Positions 34,601-42,259 of a DNA stretch of 64,000 nt are shown here, piece by piece. Made by a program: the position numbers and the translations under genes. Origin of the DNA: Leifsonia sp. Root227. Lineage in GTDB: Bacteria; Actinomycetota; Actinomycetes; Actinomycetales; Microbacteriaceae. A model generated the notes under the pieces. The model worked only from the letters and a program-made list of their open reading frames with translations. It did not search any database and was not told where the DNA came from. The first letter of the stretch is position 1, and each line of letters opens with the position of its first letter. Location of the stretch: NCBI RefSeq assembly GCF_001428745.1, contig NZ_LMIO01000003.1, positions 186,001 through 250,000 of the forward strand, in the 5' to 3' direction.

Positions 34601-35757
34601 CCGCGCGTAGGCCGCGCATCGTCCTCGGCGTTACGGTCGACCTGTCACTGCGACTGATGGCGGGCTTCCCGCAGTTCCTCGCCGATCGCGGCTGGGACGT
34701 CCACGTGGTGTGCTCGCCCGGCGCGCGGCTGGATGCGCTGAACGGCGCCGACGGCGTGACGGTCCACCCGCTGACGATGGCGCGTGAGCCGTCCCCGCTG
34801 TCCGACCTGCGCTCGCTGATCGCCTGGGTGCGTCTGCTCCGCCGCCTGCGCCCCGATGTGATCTCGGTCGGAACCCCGAAGGCGGGGCTGCTCGGCGGTA
34901 TCGCCGGTCGCCTGACCAAGGTCCCAGGGCGCGTCTACATGCTCCGCGGCCTGCGCCTGGAGACGTCGACGGGCGTGAGCAGGCGGATCTTCACTTTCCT
35001 CGAGCGGCTCACGATCCGCTCGGCGACCAAGACGCTCGCAGTGAGCGCGAGCCTCGCATCCCGGGCGGTGGAACTGAAACTGGCGTCTCCGGATGCGATC
35101 ACCGTCCTCGGAGACGGAAGCTCCAACGGCATCGACGTCGACGCCTTCGAGCGCTCCCTGCCGTCGCCGGACACGCTCGACCGCCTGCGCGCCGAGCTCG
35201 TCCTTTCCACCGAGACGCCGGTGGTGGGCTTCGTCGGCCGTCTGACGGAGGACAAGGGCCTGCTGGTCCTCAGCGCGGCGGTAGAGCGTCTTGCAAATCA
35301 GGGGACGGCCTTCCAGCTCCTCATCGTCGGGGGAGTGGAGGGCGACGCATCCGTCGCCGACCTCATCCCGCCGTCCCCGGGTATCACGACGGTCACCACT
35401 GGTTTCGTGAACGATCCGGAGAGGTACTATGCGCTGATGGATGTGCTCTGCCTGCCCACCCTGCGCGAGGGCTTCCCCAACGTGGTCCTCGAAGCCGCTG
35501 CGGCAGGCGTGCCGACGGTGACGACAACCGCGACGGGCGCCGTCGACTCCGTCGTGGACGGTCAGACAGGCATCGTCGTGCCCGCGGGCGACGCGGACGC
35601 GCTGGCGGATGGCCTGCGACGCTTGATCGCCGACCAGGCCCTGCGGCAGCGCTTCGGCGCCGCGGCGAAGCTGCGCGCCCGCGAGCGGTTCGACCGCTCG
35701 GTGGTTTGGGCGGCGCAGGAGCGGTTCTATCGCGAACTCGTGGGTGAGAGCGCATGA
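34597..35757 (+). CDS. GT4-family glycosyltransferase (PglA-like)
   Basis: GT-B-fold glycosyltransferase of 386 residues from ATG 34597. The N-terminal half has VDLSLRLMAGFPQFLADRG and the block PDVISVGTPKAGLLGGIAG; the C-terminal nucleotide-sugar domain has VVGFVGRLTEDKGLLVLSAA and the EX7E-type motif in LPTLREGFPNVVLEAAAAG. The N-terminal arrangement resembles enzymes such as PglA that add HexNAc to undecaprenyl-linked bacillosamine, which would fit the preceding genes, but donor and acceptor are inferred. Coupled on both sides through 4-base overlaps. Confidence 0.9.
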   Translation: MTARRPRIVLGVTVDLSLRLMAGFPQFLADRGWDVHVVCSPGARLDALNGADGVTVHPLTMAREPSPLSDLRSLIAWVRLLRRLRPDVISVGTPKAGLLGGIAGRLTKVPGRVYMLRGLRLETSTGVSRRIFTFLERLTIRSATKTLAVSASLASRAVELKLASPDAITVLGDGSSNGIDVDAFERSLPSPDTLDRLRAELVLSTETPVVGFVGRLTEDKGLLVLSAAVERLANQGTAFQLLIVGGVEGDASVADLIPPSPGITTVTTGFVNDPERYYALMDVLCLPTLREGFPNVVLEAAAAGVPTVTTTATGAVDSVVDGQTGIVVPAGDADALADGLRRLIADQALRQRFGAAAKLRARERFDRSVVWAAQERFYRELVGESA

Positions 35758-37187
35758 TGCCGAATCCCGTGTGGTGTCTGATCCTCCTCGTCCTGCTCGC
35801 AGGTCTGACGGTCGCAGTGCGATACCGGTTCCGGAGCGTCTTCCTGATAGTCCTGTGCCACAACATCGTCTGGGCGGGAGCGCTGCTGCTGATCGGGACC
35901 AATCTGATCGCGTACAAGGACGCCTCTGTCTGGGCGTGGCTGACACTGACGGCGGGGCTGGCAGGGTTCAACCTGGGTGCGATGGCGGTCACTTGGTTCA
36001 GGGAACGAAGGCGCACATTCACATCGTCAGCCAACGAGGTTTCGTCGCGCACGCACCTGATGAACAGGTGGACGCTCCTAGGCGTTGCGATCGTCTACGC
36101 TGGAGCCTTCGGGTCATACCTCCTGACGATCCAGTTTCGCTTCGGCATCCTGACATTGATCACCGACCCCAAGATGGTCCGCGGAGCTCACGGAGAGTCG
36201 TACCTCGAATCGGTTCCGCTAGCGGCGCGCATCCTGCTCTATCTGGGGCCCCTCCTGTTCGTCGTGCTGGGCTACAAAGCGGCGGTTGACAGGCCACTCG
36301 CTCTCTGGGTCAGGGTCGTCGGCATGGTGGCGCTGGCGCTTTCTATGCTCGCCCTGCTTCAGCGAACGAATCTGTTCATGGCTGTGCTTTGGCTTTGCGC
36401 TGTGTTGATCACCCAGCCGCTCGGCGCTCAGACCGACAGCGGGGCCTCCGAGCTGCCCCCTGCGCGTGGGCTTCGCGGGCGCTGGCTGGCACTGGGGCGG
36501 CCGTGGCGCATCGGCGCAGCGCTGGTTGCCTTCGGCATCGTGGGCTTGCTCGCCTTCCAGATCGTCGGCGGCGCTCTGGATAAAACCGGACAGCAAGCTC
36601 TCAATAGCGGAGCGGTCTCCGAGCCACTGGCCAGATCGGGCCTCGTCTCGCCGTTCCAGTACTACACCTCGGGCACGATGGGTTTCCTGCAGCTGGTGGA
36701 CTCCAACAACCACGCATGGCCTCCGCAGCGCGTGCAGGGTTCCATCCTCGTCGGGGACTACAACCCCCAGACCTGGGGCGCCAGCACTTTCGGGGCCCTG
36801 CTGAAGGCGATCCCGGGTGCCCCGTCTGTCGATCCGATCAGCCCGTTCATCGATACGGGTGTGCTTACCAATGTCTACACCTGGCTTGAACCGTTCTATC
36901 GCGACTTCCGCATCTACGGGGTCGTCGTCGGATCAGTGCTGCTCGGTGGCGTGATCGCGCTGCTATACCTGAGGCGTCGAGCGTCGGCGATGATGTTCTG
37001 GCTGCAAAGCGCTTTCCTTTCGACGATCTTTCTCGCTCCGTTCATCACCAAGATCAACAACACGCTGTTCCTGTCAGAGCTTGTCTACGTGGTACTGCTT
37101 TCGCTGCTCTACTCACGGGTGCTGGCCGGGCGTGGTGGCCAGGTTCGGCTGGCGGCGACGACTGCCACGGGGGGAGCAGATGGCTAA
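35754..37187 (+). CDS. Wzy-like polysaccharide repeat-unit polymerase
   Basis: Integral membrane protein of 477 residues from ATG 35754, with about 10-12 helices. The first is VWCLILLVLLAGLTVAVRYR, and a large extracytoplasmic loop lies around residues 270-375 (GGALDKTGQQALNSG to FIDTGVLTNVYT). This topology, high divergence and location between two glycosyltransferases are typical of O-antigen/capsule repeat-unit polymerases (Wzy), which join lipid-linked units outside the membrane. The loop contains SVDPISPFIDTGVLTNVYTW, a segment shared by many O-unit polymerases. The gene uses more A/T-ending codons than neighbouring housekeeping genes, as polymerases often do. Its stop overlaps the next start by 8 bases. 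Confidence 0.82.
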   Translation: MMPNPVWCLILLVLLAGLTVAVRYRFRSVFLIVLCHNIVWAGALLLIGTNLIAYKDASVWAWLTLTAGLAGFNLGAMAVTWFRERRRTFTSSANEVSSRTHLMNRWTLLGVAIVYAGAFGSYLLTIQFRFGILTLITDPKMVRGAHGESYLESVPLAARILLYLGPLLFVVLGYKAAVDRPLALWVRVVGMVALALSMLALLQRTNLFMAVLWLCAVLITQPLGAQTDSGASELPPARGLRGRWLALGRPWRIGAALVAFGIVGLLAFQIVGGALDKTGQQALNSGAVSEPLARSGLVSPFQYYTSGTMGFLQLVDSNNHAWPPQRVQGSILVGDYNPQTWGASTFGALLKAIPGAPSVDPISPFIDTGVLTNVYTWLEPFYRDFRIYGVVVGSVLLGGVIALLYLRRRASAMMFWLQSAFLSTIFLAPFITKINNTLFLSELVYVVLLSLLYSRVLAGRGGQVRLAATTATGGADG

Positions 37188-38217
37188 CGTCACGGCGTAC
37201 ACCAGCTATGGACGAGGTGCTGGGAGTGCGCGAGTCCGCGTGTTCGATTGGCTCGACCATCTCGGCCTTCCTCCCGAAGGGTCCGATTACCTTGGTGGTT
37301 CGTCCAACGGCCTGGGCGCGCTCGCGCGCCAGTCGTACCGAATTCCCGAGGCGGAAGTGCGCGTGCGGCGGCTCGCCGCACGCGGTGCGTCAGGCGCTTC
37401 CATCGTGTCTCGACAAGCGAGCCCGTTCAGCACCGGGCGGCTCGAGGCGCGGATCCTCACGCGGGCAGGGCGTGGCGTCTACGATTTCGACGATGCGCTC
37501 ATGCTCTCTCAGGCCGGACTGTCGGAGCGACTCTGGCCGAAGGCGAGGATCTGGTTGCGAGCCGTCCGAGCTGCTGACGTCGTCGTCGCGGGAAACGACT
37601 ATCTCGCCGATGCCGCGTCGGTGCACAGTCCCGCCGTCACAGTCATTCCGAGCTGCGTAGAGCCCGACGATTATAAGCAGAAGCACCATCGAGACACCGA
37701 GGCTCCGACTGCCGTCTGGCTCGGATCGCCCAGCACGGAAGACTACCTCCTGCGCATCGCCAGGCCTCTGCTCGCAGCACACCGAAACCTCGGGCTTCGC
37801 CTGGTCGTTATCAGCGCGGGGAACAGGTCCCTCGGGGACCTGGATGCGATGATCGAGCGTGTCCAGTGGCGGCGTGATACATTCGCCACGGATCTCCTTC
37901 GGGGCGACTTCGGGATCATGCCCATGCCGGATAACGCGTGGACCAGAGGTAAATGCGCGTACAAGCTGCTTCAGTATGGAGCGGCAGCCCTCCCGTCGAT
38001 CGGCGACGACGTCGGCGCGAACACGCGTGTGCTCGCCCTGGGAAACGGATACGCTGCCCGTTCGGATGACGATTGGTACGCGGCGATCGAATCCCTTCTG
38101 ACGGAAGGCGCTGTTGGACGTGCTGTGCGCGGTGCCAGCGCGCGGACGGCAGTGGATGAGCACTACAGCTTCAATGCTTGGACGCCAGCGTGGAAGGGTG
38201 CGCTGGGACTGGCGTGA
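37180..38217 (+). CDS. GT4-like glycosyltransferase
   Basis: Glycosyltransferase of 345 residues from ATG 37180 (GGGGAG 5 bases upstream); the frame is open back to 37081 but only within the polymerase gene. The N-terminus begins VTAYTSYGRGAGSARVRVFD. Middle blocks are GRGVYDFDDALMLSQ and AADVVVAGNDYLADAA, and the C-terminal donor site is FGIMPMPDNAWTRGKCAYKL followed by LQYGAAALPSIG, the GT4-type glycine/lysine and acidic region. It is the last gene of the plus-strand operon, and its stop lies only 7 bases from the end of the convergent ligase-like gene, with no clear terminator between. Substrate unknown. Confidence 0.85.
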   Translation: MANVTAYTSYGRGAGSARVRVFDWLDHLGLPPEGSDYLGGSSNGLGALARQSYRIPEAEVRVRRLAARGASGASIVSRQASPFSTGRLEARILTRAGRGVYDFDDALMLSQAGLSERLWPKARIWLRAVRAADVVVAGNDYLADAASVHSPAVTVIPSCVEPDDYKQKHHRDTEAPTAVWLGSPSTEDYLLRIARPLLAAHRNLGLRLVVISAGNRSLGDLDAMIERVQWRRDTFATDLLRGDFGIMPMPDNAWTRGKCAYKLLQYGAAALPSIGDDVGANTRVLALGNGYAARSDDDWYAAIESLLTEGAVGRAVRGASARTAVDEHYSFNAWTPAWKGALGLA

Positions 38218-38224
38218 TCACGAC

Positions 38225-39571
38225 TCAGTCCGTGTCGTCTACGATCTGCGCGGCTGAGGTGCGCCGACCGCCCAATAGGGCGACGTTGATCAATGCAAGC
38301 AGCAGAAACAGCGCCCACATGTTCCCCGGCGCCTGGAGGTAAGGATTCGACGCGTTGGCGATCAGTAGCGCGGACGCCCCCGCCGTGACGACGAAGAGAA
38401 CGGGCGCCAGCTCGGGAGTGACACGGAACGAGCGGATGAGGGCAAGAACACCAACGACAGCGGCGACAAGCATAACGAGAGCCCCGACGATGCCGACCTG
38501 GAAGAGTATGAGGTGGTACTGCAGCTCGAAGTTCCACGGTCGAGACTCGTTGCGGGAGTACCCGGGGATGACGGCTCCGAATCCATGTCCGAGGACAGGG
38601 GACGACAGCCAGCCCGCGATCAGCTCGTGGCTCTCCTCCGCACGGATCTGGTCCTCGATCGTCTGACCGGAGCCCGTGATGATGGAAGCGACCCTGTCCC
38701 AGGCGCGAGCGACGGCGCTATTACCCAGGGCGGACAGGGCGAGGATTGCAAGTGCGGCGAGAGCGGCGACCACGAGTGGTGCGAAGGCGACGAAGCGGGT
38801 GCGTGGGCGCCGCCAGGAGTATACGCGCCAGACGATCCACACCGCGATCGGGACGATAAGGGCCACGATAGTGATCGCTGCCCTGCCGGCAACAAGGGAC
38901 GTAAGAAAGGCCGCGACACCTGCGAGCCCAGACATCCATTTTCCAGGCAGGAGTCGATGGCGGGGAAGGATGAGCGCTGTCAGCCAGAGCGGGCACGTCG
39001 CCACGAGAGTGGATAGTCCGTAGAGCGTGATGGTGGTGATGCCGAAGGAATGGCCGTCGAAACTCAAGCCGAGTTGACCGACCAGCCAGGCGGGGAACTC
39101 GCGAAAACCTGCAACGGACAGCGCGACATAGCTGAGAGCGATCGCGGAGATCGCGATCGTCATGATGGCTGCCGCGAGCAAGATCATGCGGATCAGCGTC
39201 TCGTCGGCCGCCCACACGAGGAGCGCGAACAGAATCGGTGCGGCGATCCAGACCAGCACGCCGTTCGCGAGCCCCGGATTTCCGATGCCCAGGAGCGATC
39301 CGTAGATCCCCGTCAGGAATACGAGTGCGAACACCACGACGATCGGTCGCGCGGGCAAGCGGAAGGGATGCGCTGTGACGACGAGGCCGAGCGACCCTGC
39401 GGCGACGAGACCTAAGGCCGGAAGGAGCAACGAATTATGACTGACGGGCCGGAACATCACGTAAGCGAGGGAGATCACGATGACCCAGCGGAACGCATCC
39501 CGCGCTGTCGAGCCCGAGATCCGCGAGGTGTGGGCGCCCTTCTGCGTGTCGCGTGGTGTCGAACTGCTCAC
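38225..39571 (-). CDS. O-antigen ligase/polymerase-like membrane protein (Wzy_C family)
   Basis: Multi-pass membrane protein of 448 residues from GTG 39571, which overlaps the flippase stop. About twelve helices. The long extracytoplasmic loop is near residues 290-370 and contains SSPVLGHGFGAVIPGYSRN then NFELQYHLILFQVGIVGAL, the pattern of the WaaL/Wzy_C domain (PF04932). Such proteins polymerise repeat units or ligate the finished glycan to an acceptor. Since a second polymerase-like protein is encoded at 35754, one may polymerise and the other attach the glycan to lipid, protein or cell wall. The much longer frame reaching 40561 is a shadow of the flippase gene. Confidence 0.85.
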   Translation of the reverse strand: MSSSTPRDTQKGAHTSRISGSTARDAFRWVIVISLAYVMFRPVSHNSLLLPALGLVAAGSLGLVVTAHPFRLPARPIVVVFALVFLTGIYGSLLGIGNPGLANGVLVWIAAPILFALLVWAADETLIRMILLAAAIMTIAISAIALSYVALSVAGFREFPAWLVGQLGLSFDGHSFGITTITLYGLSTLVATCPLWLTALILPRHRLLPGKWMSGLAGVAAFLTSLVAGRAAITIVALIVPIAVWIVWRVYSWRRPRTRFVAFAPLVVAALAALAILALSALGNSAVARAWDRVASIITGSGQTIEDQIRAEESHELIAGWLSSPVLGHGFGAVIPGYSRNESRPWNFELQYHLILFQVGIVGALVMLVAAVVGVLALIRSFRVTPELAPVLFVVTAGASALLIANASNPYLQAPGNMWALFLLLALINVALLGGRRTSAAQIVDDTD

Positions 39572-40767
39572 TGCTTCGCCTCCCGACGCCCCGTGACCAC
39601 GAGCACCCAGACTGTGCTGGACACGACCGTAGCGCCGGCGTAACACCAGATCGCTCCCGCGAGGCCGAAGGCCAGAGCGCCGATGATCGGCAGGATGATC
39701 GCGAGTGACGTCTGTACGATCCTGCCGATGAGCAGCCCCCGCTGCGCCGCGTGTGACCGAGCGATGATGTAGTAATAATGGCCGAAGAAATTCGCCGAGA
39801 CGAACAAGGCTGTCGGGATCGCGTAGGTGACGACGGCGCTCAGCGAGCCGAGCTGGATGTGCAGCAGTCCGATGCCGAGCAAGGCAAGATACGCGGCGAC
39901 GCCGAAGAAGAATGCGCCAGCGATGCTGATGACGATCCGCCGCGGCACGCGGTGGGAGTGCGCGGGAAGACCAGCGAGCACGGGGCGCAACGGGTTGAGG
40001 ATGAGGCGCACCGGCGCGGCGACGTTCGACACGGCACGATAGACACCGAAGTCCGCAATCCCGAGCAGCGGGGCGACCACGAACGGGGTCCCGATGGAGC
40101 CGAGGTCCATCAGGGTCGAGTCCTTCAGCAGCGGGACGATGTGATCGCGGTGCGTGCCGAACCAGGCGCCTATCGACCGAGGCCCGCGAAGGTGCGGGCG
40201 GTGCGCCACGAGTGCAGACAGAACCCCTCCGGTGAGCCACGCGATCGAGAGGGCCATCAGGCCGTGCATCCCGAGCAGCAGAAGTACCACCCAGGTGGCA
40301 ACTGTCAGAGTGAAAGCGACCACATCTCCGACGAGAACGCGGTTCCACTGATTCGTGCGCACCTGGTGATAGCGCACACCTGCGCGATAGACGTTCACCC
40401 CGACGGCGAGGGCTCCCGTCAGCGCAATGACCGCGAGCCCAGGTACCAGGAGGGAGAAGACGAGCGTCACGACGGCCGCGGCCATGCTCACGTATAGCTG
40501 GATGCTCGAGTAGTCGGCCCAGGTTGAGCGGTGATTCTGACGAAGGTCCGTCCGCATCCACGGTTCGCTCACCACGGAGAGGGTGACGGATGAGGCCAGG
40601 GCGAACAGGAGGTATTGCAGTGAGAAGAGCCCGAAATCCGCCGGCGCGAGACTGATCAGACCGAGAAGCTGCGTCGAAAGGACGGAAGCCGCGTTCGTCG
40701 CTGTCGCGACGGCGATGAGAGTGCGGGGAAGGGGGCGCCGCGGCTCGTCGCTAGAGTCGCTCGACAT
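39568..40767 (-). CDS. Wzx-like polysaccharide flippase
   Basis: Integral membrane protein of 399 residues from ATG 40767, with about 12 helices across the whole length and short loops (for example TLIAVATATNAASVLSTQLL, VVTLVFSLLVPGLAVIALTG). The helix spacing and the region PRRIVISIAGAFFFG suit the MOP/polysaccharide transport superfamily, which flips undecaprenyl-linked repeat units across the membrane. No stronger sequence signature can be cited. The start overlaps the end of the UDP-sugar dehydrogenase gene by 17 bases and the stop overlaps the ligase-like gene start, so the three form one minus-strand operon. Confidence 0.8.
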   Translation of the reverse strand: MSSDSSDEPRRPLPRTLIAVATATNAASVLSTQLLGLISLAPADFGLFSLQYLLFALASSVTLSVVSEPWMRTDLRQNHRSTWADYSSIQLYVSMAAAVVTLVFSLLVPGLAVIALTGALAVGVNVYRAGVRYHQVRTNQWNRVLVGDVVAFTLTVATWVVLLLLGMHGLMALSIAWLTGGVLSALVAHRPHLRGPRSIGAWFGTHRDHIVPLLKDSTLMDLGSIGTPFVVAPLLGIADFGVYRAVSNVAAPVRLILNPLRPVLAGLPAHSHRVPRRIVISIAGAFFFGVAAYLALLGIGLLHIQLGSLSAVVTYAIPTALFVSANFFGHYYYIIARSHAAQRGLLIGRIVQTSLAIILPIIGALAFGLAGAIWCYAGATVVSSTVWVLVVTGRREAKQ

Positions 40768-42019
40768 TGGCGCCGCTGAGGCGGTTCTTCGTATCGAGCA
40801 CCGGGACCGTCGCGTTGTTCAGGAGCGCGAGGTCGAAGTCGTCGTGGTCGGTGATCAACACGACCGCGTCTGCGCCGCCGATCGTCGACTCCGTGTAGTC
40901 GGCACGTTCGATGCCGGCGGGCCAGCGGTAGTCCTCGACGCGGCCGTCCACTCCCACGATCTCCGCTCCGAGGTCGGCGAGCACGTCGATCAGGCGCAGC
41001 GAAGGGGATTCGCGAATGTCGCCGGTGTTGCGCTTGTACGACAGGCCGATGAGCACGATGCGTGCGCCGTTGATGGCCTTGCCCTTCTTGTTGAGGAGGA
41101 CCATGAGTCGCTGCGCAACGTAGTCGGGCATGTGGTCGTTGATGTCGTTGGCGAGTTCCACGAACCGGAAGCTCTGGCCGAGCTTGCGTCGCACCTGCCA
41201 GGACAGGTAGCTCGGGTCGACGGGAAGGCAGTGTCCTCCAACGCCGGGGCCGGGCGTGAACTTCATGAATCCGAACGGCTTGGTCGATGCGGCGTCGATC
41301 GACTCCCAGACGTTGACGCCGAGCTGGTGGCCGAAGATCGCGAGCTCATTGACCAGGGCGATGTTGACGTGGCGGAACGTGTTCTCGAGGAGCTTGGTCA
41401 GCTCCGCCTCCTTGGTTCCCGAGACGGGGACCGTGGTGGCGACGAGTCGGTCGTAGAAGGCCTGGACACGAGAGAGCGAGACCTCGTCGATGCCCGAGAC
41501 GACCTTGGGCGTCTCGCGGAAGCCCCAGGTCGCGTTGCCAGGGTCGATCCGTTCCGGGCTGTATCCGACCGAGAAGTCCTTGCCTGCTGTCAGGCCGGAG
41601 ACACGTTCCAGGATCGGGACGAGCAGCTCTTCCGTGGTGCCTGGATATGTCGTGGATTCCAGGATGACGGTCGCGCCTGCCGTGAGTCGCTCGGCCAGAG
41701 AGGCTGCAGAGTCCTCGATGAAGCTGAGATCAGGGAGGCCCTCGCGCAGCGGGGTAGGGACGGTGATGACGGCGATGTCGAAACCCTCCGCCGCCGCGTA
41801 GTCCGTCGTCGCCGTATATCGACCGGATGCGATGGCCGCAGCGAGCTCGTCGGACGAGATGTCGTCGACGTATGAGATGCCTTCGCGCAGGCTGTTCGTG
41901 CGACGCTCATCGACATCCAGCCCGACGACCGTGTAGCCGACCTCGACGGCGCGCATGGCGACCGGCAGGCCGACATAGCCTTGACCGATGACGACGACGA
42001 GTTCATTCTGGAGGCTCAT
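40751..42019 (-). CDS. UDP-sugar 6-dehydrogenase (WecC/WbpA-like)
   Basis: NAD-dependent oxidation of a UDP-hexose or UDP-HexNAc at C6 to the uronic acid. 422 residues from ATG 42019. NAD-binding motif VVVIGQGYVGLPVAMRAVE at the N-terminus, ITVPTPLREG and STTYPGTTEELLVP in the first domain, the central block AELTKLLENTFRHVNIALVN, the catalytic cysteine in GPGVGGHCLPVDPSYLSW and the C-terminal VLIGLSYKRNTGDIRESP. The YPGTTEE/ENTFRHVN version is closer to UDP-GlcNAc or UDP-ManNAc dehydrogenases than to UDP-glucose ones; the exact sugar is not certain. First gene of the minus-strand operon, divergent from the DUF4012 gene. Confidence 0.93.
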   Translation of the reverse strand: MSLQNELVVVIGQGYVGLPVAMRAVEVGYTVVGLDVDERRTNSLREGISYVDDISSDELAAAIASGRYTATTDYAAAEGFDIAVITVPTPLREGLPDLSFIEDSAASLAERLTAGATVILESTTYPGTTEELLVPILERVSGLTAGKDFSVGYSPERIDPGNATWGFRETPKVVSGIDEVSLSRVQAFYDRLVATTVPVSGTKEAELTKLLENTFRHVNIALVNELAIFGHQLGVNVWESIDAASTKPFGFMKFTPGPGVGGHCLPVDPSYLSWQVRRKLGQSFRFVELANDINDHMPDYVAQRLMVLLNKKGKAINGARIVLIGLSYKRNTGDIRESPSLRLIDVLADLGAEIVGVDGRVEDYRWPAGIERADYTESTIGGADAVVLITDHDDFDLALLNNATVPVLDTKNRLSGANVERL

Positions 42020-42259
42020 GGGTTCCCCGGGTTCCGTTCGCGGACGCTACACGCGTGTCCCGCGCACGACCTGCTATTCAGATACGGGACCGACCGCCCG
42101 TTCCGAAACTCTAAATTATCAGACGATTCCCTGGCTGACGGCGCCATCCGCTGTCTCCGCCTGAAAGTACCTCCAGTTGCCACCTGTACGGGTGACATTC
42201 GGGTGTCGCGCAGGAGGTTCTCAGCCGAATATTCAGGTCTGGTCTGATTCAATGGTCCA
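42020..42259. promoter_or_regulatory. Divergent intergenic region between the UDP-sugar dehydrogenase and DUF4012 genes
   Basis: 240 bases without a gene. An AT-rich patch (about 42105-42125, TCTAAATTATCAGA) and another near 42225-42240 (GAATATTCAGG) are probably promoter cores for the two divergent units. ACACGCGTGT at 42049-42058 is a 10-bp palindrome, a possible operator. None is certain. Confidence 0.35.

Noticed and set aside
38225..40561. Single 778-codon minus-strand frame suggesting a fused protein
   Set aside because: The first 330 codons read the flippase gene out of frame; the ligase-like protein starts at GTG 39571.
29385..42019. Horizontally acquired island with mobile elements
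   Set aside because: No transposase, integrase, tRNA gene or direct repeats flank the glycan locus. Codon use is only mildly different in the polymerase and nearby genes, so transfer cannot be claimed.
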